From positions 62,001 through 126,000 of the forward strand of contig CAJTDX010000006.1 in the NCBI GenBank assembly GCA_910575155.1: 64,000 bases of DNA, read 5' to 3'. Positions within the stretch are counted from its first letter, which is position 1, and every line of letters starts with the position of its first letter. Source of the DNA: Lachnospiraceae bacterium (GTDB lineage: Bacteria > Bacillota > Clostridia > Lachnospirales > Lachnospiraceae). The notes below the pieces were generated by a model. That model was not told where the DNA came from. It saw only the letters and a list, made by a program, of their open reading frames with translations, and ran no database searches. This document shows, piece after piece, positions 32,411-40,600 of the stretch. The position numbers were made by a program, and so were the translations under genes.

Positions 32411-32521
32411 AATCTTACCTTCTTTCTATAATTGACCGATAACTATTTTTGTTTTTATCCATACGACCCGTTCGATACATTTTTAAATTATATTGCAAAT
32501 ATATTATTCTGTAAAGCTTTC

Positions 32522-32579
32522 GACTGAAAAATGAAAATTCATTCCTGCAAGTCTTGCAAATTTTTTCAAATTTGATATA
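32522..32579. repeat. Right copy of island-flanking direct repeat, at tRNA-Gly promoter
   Basis: Same sequence order as 27210-27257 with a 10-base insertion (32547-32556). The end of this copy forms part of the tRNA-Gly promoter, including most of the -10 box. Confidence 0.75.
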
Positions 32580-32581
32580 AT
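32554..32581 (+). promoter_or_regulatory. Promoter of tRNA-Gly
   Basis: TTGCAA (32554-32559), 16-base spacer, TATAAT (32576-32581); the tRNA begins 9 bases later, so transcription may start at or very near the mature 5' end. Confidence 0.65.
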
Positions 32582-32589
32582 AGAGATAT

Positions 32590-32660
32590 GCAGATATGGT
32601 TCATCGGTAGAACGCCAGCTTCCCAAGCTGGAAAGGCGGGTTCGACTCCCGTTATCTGCT
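32590..32660 (+). tRNA. tRNA-Gly (CCC)
   Basis: A 71-base cloverleaf: acceptor GCAGATA/TATCTGC with discriminator T, D stem GTTC/GAAC, anticodon stem CCAGC/GCTGG with loop TTCCCAA (anticodon CCC), T loop TTCGACT. CCA is not encoded. Confidence 0.93.
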
Positions 32661-32665
32661 TTATA

Positions 32666-32697
32666 AAAACCGCCTGAAGCCAGGCGGTTTTTAATTT
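32666..32697 (+). terminator. Terminator of tRNA-Gly
   Basis: AAAACCGCCTG-AAGC-CAGGCGGTTTTTAATTTT hairpin directly after the tRNA, with a T-tract. Confidence 0.9.
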
Positions 32698-32778
32698 TAC
32701 ATAAATATATGATAAATAGTTCCATCCCCGGAAGAGACATCCACATTTGTTTTTGAATTTTAGTCCTGCAAAGCCAAA

Positions 32779-32988
32779 TCAGCTCTGTTTTGCTGACACG
32801 CAGCGTCTGATTTGCACCAGCAGAAGCGCCATACTGACGCTCAGCAGAATATGTCCGATCCCGGCCATACCGGATATCGCCGCATTCACAGCGGAAGAAA
32901 GCGCAGGCGGCAACACCTGGGCTGTTCCCCGCACGACAAACATGAGCGCAGTCACGCGAAAATATATTTGTGTTTTTTTCTTACTCAT
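32779..32988 (-). CDS. Small membrane protein, uncertain
   Basis: 69 residues with a basic start MSKKKTQIYFR and two hydrophobic stretches (VTALMFVVRGTAQVLPPALSS and ISGMAGIGHILLSVSMALLLV). No clear ribosome-binding site precedes the ATG, and its first codons overlap the likely promoter (TTGTGT-17-TACAAT) of the plus-strand gene at 33029. No family was recognised. It may be genuine or a chance frame. Confidence 0.35.
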   Translation of the reverse strand: MSKKKTQIYFRVTALMFVVRGTAQVLPPALSSAVNAAISGMAGIGHILLSVSMALLLVQIRRCVSAKQS

Positions 32989-33028
32989 GCTACAATGAAA
33001 AGAAAGAAAGAATTGAGGAGGTTTTCTT

Positions 33029-33421
33029 ATGCAGTACCATGAAATGAATACATCTTACATAGACAAACGTTCTTCAAGTATGGCAATCGCTTCCATGGTT
33101 ATGGGAATTGCAGGTCTGGTTATGAGCTGCTGTATTTATCCGGCCATTATTTTCGGCTCGCTTGCTATTATCCTTGGACTTCTCTCCCGGGGCGGGGAGA
33201 TGACTGCCAACGGCTATGGCAAAGCGGGACTCATTCTTGGAATTATCAGTATTGTCTGCGGCATTTTATTTCTGATCTACGGTCTCTACATTTTATTTGT
33301 CCAGTTTGGCGGCATGGAAGGATATCTGGAATATATTGAAGACCTTATGGAAAATTCAGGATATCCAAATAATTACGATCCTTATGATTTGTATAAATCT
33401 TATAACTTTGATTCCATGTAA
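33029..33421 (+). CDS. DUF4190-like two-helix membrane protein
   Basis: 130 residues. SSSMAIASMVMGIAGLVMSC and YGKAGLILGIISIVCGILFLIYGLYILF are the two transmembrane segments, separated by IIFGSLAIILGLLSRG; the (M)AI.S.V.GI.GLV...G..AIILGL pattern is that of DUF4190 proteins. The C-terminal tail is Tyr/Asp/Asn-rich (GYPNNYDPYDLYKSYNFDSM). TTGAGGAGG gives a strong start. Function unknown; probably a cytoplasmic-membrane accessory protein. A perfect terminator follows. Confidence 0.8.
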   Translation: MQYHEMNTSYIDKRSSSMAIASMVMGIAGLVMSCCIYPAIIFGSLAIILGLLSRGGEMTANGYGKAGLILGIISIVCGILFLIYGLYILFVQFGGMEGYLEYIEDLMENSGYPNNYDPYDLYKSYNFDSM

Positions 33422-33422
33422 A

Positions 33423-33460
33423 ATAACAGGCAGGAGATCTCATAATCTCCTGCCTGTTAT
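33423..33460 (+). terminator. Terminator of the DUF4190-like gene
   Basis: 15-bp perfect stem (33423-33437 with 33446-33460, ATAACAGGCAGGAGA and its complement), 8-base loop, then CTTCTT. Confidence 0.85.
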
Positions 33461-33488
33461 CTTCTTAAACTGCTTCTCTTTTCCTGCA

Positions 33489-33654
33489 CTAGAGTGTGTT
33501 TGAAAAATGCTTTCTGATAGATGTATTTCCCACTTAGTGGGAGATTTGTGCCAAATAAGGGAGGCGTAGCGGGCTACGTTGACCGAATTTGGCGCAAATA
33601 TCACGCTAAGTGGGGGATGCAGATGACGGGAATGATTTTTCAAACACGCTCTAG
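33489..33654. mobile_element. MITE-like palindromic element, family 2, intact copy
   Basis: 166 bp with 20-bp terminal inverted repeats (CTAGAG.GTGTTTGAAAAA and complement, one mismatch). Nested inside are CACTTAG/CTAAGTG and ATTTG-GCCAAAT/ATTTGGC-CAAAT pairs, so nearly the whole element can fold on itself. Its centre GGCGTAGCGGGCTACGTTGA resembles the centre of family 1 copy B. Degenerate relatives occur at 62122-62209, 62251-62291 and 62618-62645. No coding frame. Confidence 0.8.
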
Positions 33655-33729
33655 CATAAATATAAAAAACTCATCTGCATTGCCTGAAAAATCTTTCTTT
33701 TGATTTCTATCAAGGCATATTCTGCATAT

Positions 33730-34473
33730 TTAATTTGGAGACGTTACACCATCCTCCCGGTCCATCTCTCCGATCGCCTCTCTGTAAAAATTCACAAATG
33801 TCTGCGTCATATAGGGCCTGATCCATAACATTCCCAGACCGCAGGAAAGTATCCCCAGAAGACTCCATCCAATATAACTCAGATAAATATAAAAAAGCCT
33901 CCCTTTATTGCCCTGCATCCGTTCAGAACTCTCCCGAACCGCCTCCATCACACCCATATCACTATGATCAACCAACAGGTAAAATACCAGCGCCAGACGG
34001 CAGGCAATCATAATCATAGGCGCCATTGCTCCCAGATACAAAAACAAGCCGATGGCGCTTGCCAGCAGCAGACCCGATGTAATGCCAACGGCCATACAGA
34101 CTGCGCCTGGCAGCATACAGAGAATCTCAAGCCCAAACAGCAGAAGATATCCAATAATATAGCGGTCCGGCCTTTTCGTAAATTCACCAAACAACATCCC
34201 AATGGACGCCTCCTGCTTTCTTGCAAAACACAGATAGATCCTGCTGGCCCCGCACTGCATAACAACAGACACCGCCGCTATAATCACCACTGCCAGCATG
34301 TAAATATTAAACTGGACGATTCCCCTTCTGCTAAACACAAACAGAATATAAAACGGCATTAATGCCGCTGAGACTATAATCTGCATCAACAGGTTTACAC
34401 CAATCGCTAAGCCCCAATGTCCGTTTAACTGTTCTCTTGATAATCGTTTTAATTCTGCCGATGTACGTTTCAT
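33730..34473 (-). CDS. DUF975 family membrane protein
   Basis: About 247 residues, starting KRTSAELKRLSREQLNGHWG, the typical DUF975 N-terminal helix, followed by about five to six transmembrane segments (GVNLLMQIIVSAALMPFYIL; MLAVVIIAAVSVVMQ; YIIGYLLLFGLEILCMLPGAV; MAPMIMIACRLALVFYLLVD; YLSYIGWSLLGILSCGLGMLWI). It ends IRPYMTQTFVNFYRE, where family members have a conserved pre-C-terminal helix. The frame opens with TTG 34479 overlapping the upstream stop; ATG 34473 two bases behind that stop is preferred. Third gene of an operon with PepSY and SprA-like genes. Function unknown. Confidence 0.85.
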   Translation of the reverse strand: MKRTSAELKRLSREQLNGHWGLAIGVNLLMQIIVSAALMPFYILFVFSRRGIVQFNIYMLAVVIIAAVSVVMQCGASRIYLCFARKQEASIGMLFGEFTKRPDRYIIGYLLLFGLEILCMLPGAVCMAVGITSGLLLASAIGLFLYLGAMAPMIMIACRLALVFYLLVDHSDMGVMEAVRESSERMQGNKGRLFYIYLSYIGWSLLGILSCGLGMLWIRPYMTQTFVNFYREAIGEMDREDGVTSPN

Positions 34474-34475
34474 AA

Positions 34476-35084
34476 TCAATATCGCTCCGTTTCAAATTCT
34501 TCTAACGGTCTTGCCGCATAATCTATATTTTTACCTCTCACTGCATCCGACCGTATCTGCCACTGGCTCTGCTGATAAGGATTTGTCCGCGCCTGCTTTT
34601 TCGCGTTTCCCTGTGAATCCTGCTCCGGCTTCCCGCCTTTTTCCTGAACGGAATCCGCAGGATAGGAAATCCTGGTAGCAGTCGTCCCGCCGGAGACATA
34701 ATTTTTTCCGCATTCCGGACAGACCGCGGTTTTAATTCTGACAGAAACCGATACTACCTTTCCATCCTTTTCCTCTGCTTTGGTATAAGCGTTCGCCACA
34801 TGCTCGCCTTCATGGGCGCGCACCTGGCTTGCAGCCGCCTCCGGAGAAATATGTGCCGCGGCCTTAAATGAAACATTCTCGTCAGATCCATCCTGATATT
34901 TGCGCTTCGCGCAAGTCTCACATTTCTCTCCCGGCTCCTTTACGCCGAAACCGCTCTTGTCTGTTTTCCCGCTGCCGTCGGACGCTTCCTCTCCCTGCTC
35001 CGGCGCTGCCATAGTATTTACATTTCCATATGTATTCGCTGCTCCCTGACCATATGGATTCATTCCCACTGTAAACCCTGCCAT
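34476..35084 (-). CDS. SprA-related putative metalloprotease
   Basis: 202 residues. Contains a zinc-protease-like HEGEH motif (His91, Glu92, His95) within VRAHEGEHVANAY, two Cys pairs CETC (55-58) and CPEC (122-125), and the conserved KRKYQDGSDENVSFK and YVSGGTTATRISY blocks of the SprA-related family (the CJM1_0395-type putative metalloproteases). The N- and C-terminal thirds are low complexity and hydrophilic; no signal peptide is seen. Its ATG overlaps the PepSY stop by one base (TAATG) and its stop nearly touches the DUF975 start, so the three are coupled. Protease activity is inferred from the motif only. Confidence 0.8.
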   Translation of the reverse strand: MAGFTVGMNPYGQGAANTYGNVNTMAAPEQGEEASDGSGKTDKSGFGVKEPGEKCETCAKRKYQDGSDENVSFKAAAHISPEAAASQVRAHEGEHVANAYTKAEEKDGKVVSVSVRIKTAVCPECGKNYVSGGTTATRISYPADSVQEKGGKPEQDSQGNAKKQARTNPYQQSQWQIRSDAVRGKNIDYAARPLEEFETERY

Positions 35085-35848
35085 TACGATACCTCTCTCC
35101 TTCCCGCGCTGTCTTTTAATCCCGGCGCGTTACGCTCTGTTGTCAGAACTTTCCCTGTTCTGGCATGAATTTCTATCTCATACTCAAATCCATCCTTGAT
35201 AAGCTCCACTTCATAGACAGGCGGGCCGTCCTCTCTCCTGATTTCCACCCTGACCACTTCTGCCCCCGGCATCCTGGAACGCGCAATTCTTTTCGCTTTT
35301 CGCCAGCCGATATAGGAATACTTATTCTTTCCCTGAAAACTTTTCAGCTCCCACTTATATTCCAGCAATTTACCGGTTCTGGCATGATATTCCAGAGAAT
35401 ACTTTTTATCTCCCTTTTGGAGTTTCGCCTTATATCTGTAGATGCCGTCGTCATATTTCTTTGTAAGGCTGATGACCTTCCCTTTGGACACTTTCTGCAG
35501 CGCCAGTCTCCGGCATGTATTCCTGCTCATAATCTTCTTACGGCTGGTCCTGTTAATTCTTATTTCCTCCCAGCTATAGGACAACAGAGCTGCGTCCGAG
35601 GCACGGTAAATAAGCTCATATTCTCTGGTCCCTTTCCACAAATGGATTCGATACGCCAACATGCCTTTCTCATAATCTTTATCCACCTCAATGACTCCTG
35701 CCCTTTTCACCTTCATCAAAGCCAGCCTTTCGGCCTGGCTTATACTTGTAATGCTCCCGGCGTACGCCGTATCTGAAGTAATCAATATTCCTGTAAGCAT
35801 CAGACACAGCATTAAAATAAATGTCAGTATTCTTTTCTGCTTTCTCAT
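35084..35848 (-). CDS. Secreted PepSY-repeat protein
   Basis: 254 residues with signal peptide (KQKRILTFILMLCLMLTGIL, cleavage near AYAG). The mature part holds three PepSY-like repeats of 65-70 residues, each with a helix rich in A..KA...(SITSISQAERLALMKV; MSRNTCRRLALQKV; IGWRKAKRIARSRM) and a strand pair ending in YHARTGKLL or IHARTGKVL. PepSY domains often inhibit or chaperone peptidases, which fits the SprA-like putative protease encoded next. ATG 35848 is chosen over GTG 35863 because GGAGG is 8 bases before it. First gene of the operon. Confidence 0.85.
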   Translation of the reverse strand: MRKQKRILTFILMLCLMLTGILITSDTAYAGSITSISQAERLALMKVKRAGVIEVDKDYEKGMLAYRIHLWKGTREYELIYRASDAALLSYSWEEIRINRTSRKKIMSRNTCRRLALQKVSKGKVISLTKKYDDGIYRYKAKLQKGDKKYSLEYHARTGKLLEYKWELKSFQGKNKYSYIGWRKAKRIARSRMPGAEVVRVEIRREDGPPVYEVELIKDGFEYEIEIHARTGKVLTTERNAPGLKDSAGRREVS

Positions 35849-35951
35849 AAATGATTCCTCCACTCTTAATCCCGCGCTCCATCTGACTGGAACTTAGCCC
35901 GCTGTCTGCCATTCCTGTATCTTAGTGGCATTATAACACACATTTTTTGTT

Positions 35952-35980
35952 TTGACAAATGAGAATACAGCCATTATACT
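35952..35980 (+). promoter_or_regulatory. Promoter of the DUF2752 gene
   Basis: TTGACA (35952-35957), 17-base spacer, TATACT (35975-35980). Predicted start near 35987 rules out the first ATG of the open frame and points to ATG 36006 or 36015. Confidence 0.75.
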
Positions 35981-36005
35981 GATACTACAAAACAGAACGA
36001 AAGCG

Positions 36006-36461
36006 ATGGTATGTATGAGACAACGTGAAAAAGAAGAAACGGCATTATTTTATATTGGCTGGACCCTGGTTTTTGCAGCTGCCGCTCTGGCGCTGATGTA
36101 CCGGTTTTTCCCTCTCCCCTTTTCTAAATTGATGCTTCCCTGCCTGGTAAACAGTACGCTTGGCATATACTGCCCAGGCTGCGGAGGAACCCGCGCAGCG
36201 GCAGCGCTTCTCCATGGAAAGTTTGCCGCCTCTTTTATCTGCCATCCTTTGGTATTATATACGGCGGTTACTGGCGGCTGGTTCCTCATCAGCCAGTCCA
36301 TAGAGCGGATCTTAAGACATCGGTTTAAAATCGGCATGAAATACCGGGATCTCTACATCTGGGCTGCACTTGGAATCGTAATTGTTAACTTTATTGTAAA
36401 AAATATACTGCTGCTCATCTGGCACATTGATTTATTGGAAATTTCCGCTTCGTTCCTTTAA
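36006..36461 (+). CDS. DUF2752 membrane protein
   Basis: About 151 residues. The central NSTLGIYCPGCGGTRAAAALLHG is the DUF2752 signature (PxCPxCGxTR). Three hydrophobic segments surround it: FYIGWTLVFAAAALALMY, ICHPLVLYTAVTGGWFLI and LYIWAALGIVIVNFIVKNILLLI. The promoter position argues for the start at 36006 (MVCMRQ) or 36015 (MRQREK); neither has a strong ribosome-binding site. Function unknown. It converges with the M56 gene, overlapping it by 4 bases. Confidence 0.82.
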   Translation: MVCMRQREKEETALFYIGWTLVFAAAALALMYRFFPLPFSKLMLPCLVNSTLGIYCPGCGGTRAAAALLHGKFAASFICHPLVLYTAVTGGWFLISQSIERILRHRFKIGMKYRDLYIWAALGIVIVNFIVKNILLLIWHIDLLEISASFL

Positions 36462-37396
36462 TTCTGCAAATTTGTTAAAAAGCATACGGCTGTCATTATA
36501 CAAAGAACAAACGCAATGACTGTGTTCCAGACTGCCGGCTTCTTATAAGCAAGCACATTTCGAATACGTCTTTTCACATTAATTTCTCCAAAAGCAAAGG
36601 GGCAGGCAGCCGTCCTGCTGTGATTCGCACTGTATTCCAGCAGCGCATTTGAATACTTTTCCCTGCTGTCAGCGTCAAACTCTCTGACCACCCGCTCGTC
36701 GCAGGCAGACTCCAGGTCTTTGCAAAGCAGCCAGTACGCAGCCCAGCAAAGTGGATGGAACCAATAAACAGCCAGCAGTATAAATCCCAAAGACTTCCAC
36801 AGATGGTCAAGCCTTGCCAGATGCGCCTGTTCATGCAGTTCTGCATAAACAGCCTGTTCTGCATCTAGGGAAGAAGGCAGATATACCCGTGGACGCACTG
36901 CCCCTAAAATAAAAGGCACTTCAATGTCATCGCAAAAATAGATATTTTCTTTCCATTTTATGCTGTTCCTGACCTTCCTGTGCAGTCTCCAATAACGAAC
37001 AGCGGCATAGATGATCATCACCAGCATCCCCGTTACCCAGACAATCGAAAGAAAAAACATCCATATTTGCAGCGGATTCGCACTTGCATCAGCCTTTGGT
37101 GCAAAAGATTCTGAAAGAACCGCATTCACGATCTGATTCAAAGCAGGAATGCCGCTGTGTATGGCAGGTTCCTCTTGATAAACAAAATCAGGACGTATCG
37201 TCTGTGTGCTTGGAACAAGACTGAACATCGTCCGGGGCAGCCAGGGAAAGGTCAGCCTTATTCCCACAAATCCCCACAACATGCAGCGCAGGCTGCCAGG
37301 TATATTTCTCAGAACTGCTCTTAGCAGCGCCACGGCAAGAATCAGCCATCCGGCCGTAATACCCATATTTAATATGCTGATAAACATATACTCCAT
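36458..37396 (-). CDS. M56 family (BlaR1/MecR1-like) membrane metallopeptidase
   Basis: 312 residues. About four transmembrane helices (ISILNMGITAGWLILAVALL; CMLWGFVGIRLTFPWL; IWMFFLSIVWVTGMLVMIIY; and a C-terminal VIAFVLCIMTAVCFLT). The zinc motif HEQAH (188-192) with LARLDH behind it, and the later LESACDERVV, are the M56 catalytic pattern. The antibiotic-sensor domain of BlaR1 is absent, so the signal is unknown. M56 genes usually follow a BlaI/MecI repressor gene; none is present upstream or downstream here. AGGAGG precedes the ATG. Confidence 0.9.
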   Translation of the reverse strand: MEYMFISILNMGITAGWLILAVALLRAVLRNIPGSLRCMLWGFVGIRLTFPWLPRTMFSLVPSTQTIRPDFVYQEEPAIHSGIPALNQIVNAVLSESFAPKADASANPLQIWMFFLSIVWVTGMLVMIIYAAVRYWRLHRKVRNSIKWKENIYFCDDIEVPFILGAVRPRVYLPSSLDAEQAVYAELHEQAHLARLDHLWKSLGFILLAVYWFHPLCWAAYWLLCKDLESACDERVVREFDADSREKYSNALLEYSANHSRTAACPFAFGEINVKRRIRNVLAYKKPAVWNTVIAFVLCIMTAVCFLTNLQN

Positions 37397-37501
37397 ATAT
37401 CATTCCTCCTCATAGGAATCAATCAATTTAAGTCTATCATTCACGGACAAAATTGTCCACAGGCATTTCCTGATGCGGCAATCAAATAAATATCAAAAGA
37501 A

Positions 37502-37530
37502 GCCGCCGCACCAAATAAACAGTGCGGCGG
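37502..37530 (-). terminator. Terminator of the large esterase gene
   Basis: CCGCCGCAC/GTGCGGCGG stem with 10-base loop, followed on the minus strand by CTTCTTTTG; about 75 bases past the stop. Confidence 0.7.
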
Positions 37531-37602
37531 TTTCCATTACTTCGGGGATCCAAAATGAATTTTTTTTCAGCAACGGCCGTTTTGTATCTGCGCCTTCGCT
37601 TA

Positions 37603-40600
37603 TTACTTTGTTTTTACTGTTTTCGTCTTTGACCATTTTGAAACATACTTTGCATTCTTTACTTTCTTGTATGTTCTGACACGAACATAGTATTTCTTTT
37701 TCGCTTTCAGTTTTTTCACTGTCAGTTTTGTTGTGGACAACTTCTTAATGGTCTTTGTCTTAGTTACTTTTTTCTTAAACTTCTTATCGGTAGAATACTG
37801 TACCTCATAACCTGTTACAGAAGATTTTGCACCTTTTGCCCATTTTACGATAAAGCCTTTGGATTTTGCTGTAACTTTACCTTTGATGGATGTTGCTTTT
37901 GGTACGATATTGAATGTCTTTGTAACAGTTCCCATATATTTTCCGGTTCCTGTAATGACAACGGAAGCCTTTCCAACTTTCACATTATTCTTGTAAGCTA
38001 CTGTATAGTCAGTACCGGATTTGAGTGTTACATTTCCTGCTTTCACAACTACTTTTGGCTGAATCTTCTTACCGGTATAGGTATTGGATGTTGGGCTTAC
38101 TGTAACCTTTGCAGCTTTGGAAATATCCGTTTTTACTGTTAAGCCTTTCACTGCCGTTTCAAGCGCTGCTTTTGCAGAATCCACTACCGCCTGGGTAGCT
38201 GCCTGGTCGTCATTTACTTTGCGGGCATTTGTCAGTGCAGACTGGAATGCATTCCAACTGTCATCTGTATAATTTCCTTTGGCTGTTCCCTGTACGCGCT
38301 GAATCAGACTGTTTAATTCTGCTTTATTTACGGTTACAGGAGCTGTGCCTTTTGCCGGCACCTTGATTTCAAAGGTCACTGTTTCTTCTACCTTATCCTC
38401 GCCCTCGCCATAAGTAATCGTCGCTGTCAGTTTCACCGTTAATTCGGTATCTCCTTTTGTAATGGATGCTGTTCCTCCATTTATTTTAACAGCGTCATTG
38501 TCAGATGTCCATGTGATCACACTGCCATTCTCACCCACAGTCGGCAAAGTAAGGGTATCGCCTGTACTGAGTTCCGGTTTCTTCAATGCTTCCTTATCTG
38601 CCGCTACATTTTTCTCTGCTGTATCTTTGGCCTTGGTTTTGAGATTATCCATAGCTTCTGTCAGCGCGTCTGCACTTTTTGTCACTTCTGACTGCATTGC
38701 ATCCTCAGCTTCTGCAATCTTCTTTGCGCTTGCCAGAGCTGACTGTAAATCCTTCCATGTCTCTTCTGTATAATCTGCTTCTTTGAGCTTTTCTGCTTTG
38801 GAGATTGCTTCATTTAATGCTGTCTTATCTACTGCTTTCGGCGTTCTTACCTTTGAAGCCAGCCACTCCATAATTGTAACTTCTTTGCCGTTTATCGTTT
38901 CTTTGCAGTCATTGTTTAATGTGTAAATCCAGGACCAGTGTCCGTCATACTGATACGGCTTGTTGTCCGCTGTAAAATAATTTCCAGTAAGATCATGCAC
39001 GTCTTCATACAGCGTGATATGCGCGTCTTTATTTCCTGCTGCCACCAGTCTCTCGTGTGCTTTCGGTGAATAGTCTCCATTCAAAATGAAATTGCCGTCT
39101 GCATCTTTCTCAAATTCCATCTGCCAGGTAGTTTCATTCCGTTTGCCTTTACTGATCATAACAGTACCGTCGTTTTTGGAGTGCGTAAACCAAATTGGCA
39201 GATCTTTGATAGCGTTTACCTGTTCGTCTGTCAGCCACTCGTTCTTATAAGCCTCGCAAACCGGATATGCCGCTGTAAAATAGTCCGGATATTCTGTAAT
39301 CATGTTCATTGTCATGTAACCGCCGTTTGAGCAGCCGCCGATATAAATACGATTTGTATCAATATCTTTATTGCCTCTTACATAAGTTCTGATCAGTTCC
39401 ATCAGAGCAGCCGTATACTTGGATTTTCCGGTTGTAGTATAATTTCCGCTGCCGTCATTCATCCACATGGTATCGGACTGCGGCGCCAGGATATAAGCTC
39501 CTCCAAATATCTGCTGAATCTCTTCTGTCGCCAGATTTACAACCTTATTTCCAATCAGGCTGATAGAAGGATCTTTTCCGCCCTCGCCTTGTCCATGCAG
39601 CCAGATAATCAACGGGTTTTTGCCATCGTCTTCTTTCGGCGCATAGGAAGCGTAGCAAAGAGAAATATCTCCAAACTCCGGATCCTTGTAATCAAATGTT
39701 CCTGTTAAATCAAAATCATCACAGATAAGAGTGTTGTTCTTCTCGAATTTTGCAGCGGGAGAATTGGCTGTAACTGCAGTTCCATCCGATGCAGTAACGA
39801 CTTTTTTCTGTGTTATTGTATAAGCCGATGTAATATAAGTATTTACATTCTTCTCCATATCATAATTAAATGGAGAACCAAGTGTATTCGTCGGATCAAC
39901 CTTCATTTCAATGGTAATATAATCTCCGCTCTCCGCTTTATTTCCACTTGCATCTGAAACATAGATTTCCTTTATTTCTCTGTTTCCCTTGGAATCCACC
40001 TGCTGCCATGTTGTAAAATCAAAAACCTTAAGAATCTCTCCGGTAACCGGATCTCTTCTTTCCACATAAACATCGAATGTATCATTTGTGAGCACTGCCT
40101 TACGATCCAGCGTCTTTCCTACATTTAAAACAACTTTTGTAATTGCAGGACCCCAGTCAAAACCTTCTGTTACTGTCGTATGAGTTACTTTGCCCGGCCC
40201 CTTTTTCTGTTTGGCCAGCCACTCCATAATTGTAACTTCTTTGCCGTCTATCGTTTCTTTGCAGTCATTGTTTAATGTATAAATCCAGGACCAGTGTCCG
40301 TCATACTGATACGGCTTGTTGTCTTGTGTAAAATAATTTCCTGTAAGATCATGCACGTCGTCATACAGCGTGATATGTACATTTTTATTTCCCGCTGCCA
40401 CCAGTCTCTCGTATGCTTTCGGTGAATAATCTCCATTCAAAATGAAATTGCCGTCTGCATCTTTCTCAAATTCCATCTGCCAGGTAGTTTCATTTCGTTT
40501 ACCTTTACAGATCATAACAGTTCCATCATTTCTGGAGTGGGTAAACCAAATTGGCAGATCTTCAATATTGCTTAATTTTTTATCCGTCAGCCACTCGTCC

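Noticed and set aside
32504-32746. 80-codon minus-strand frame
   Set aside because: Runs across tRNA-Gly, its promoter and terminator.
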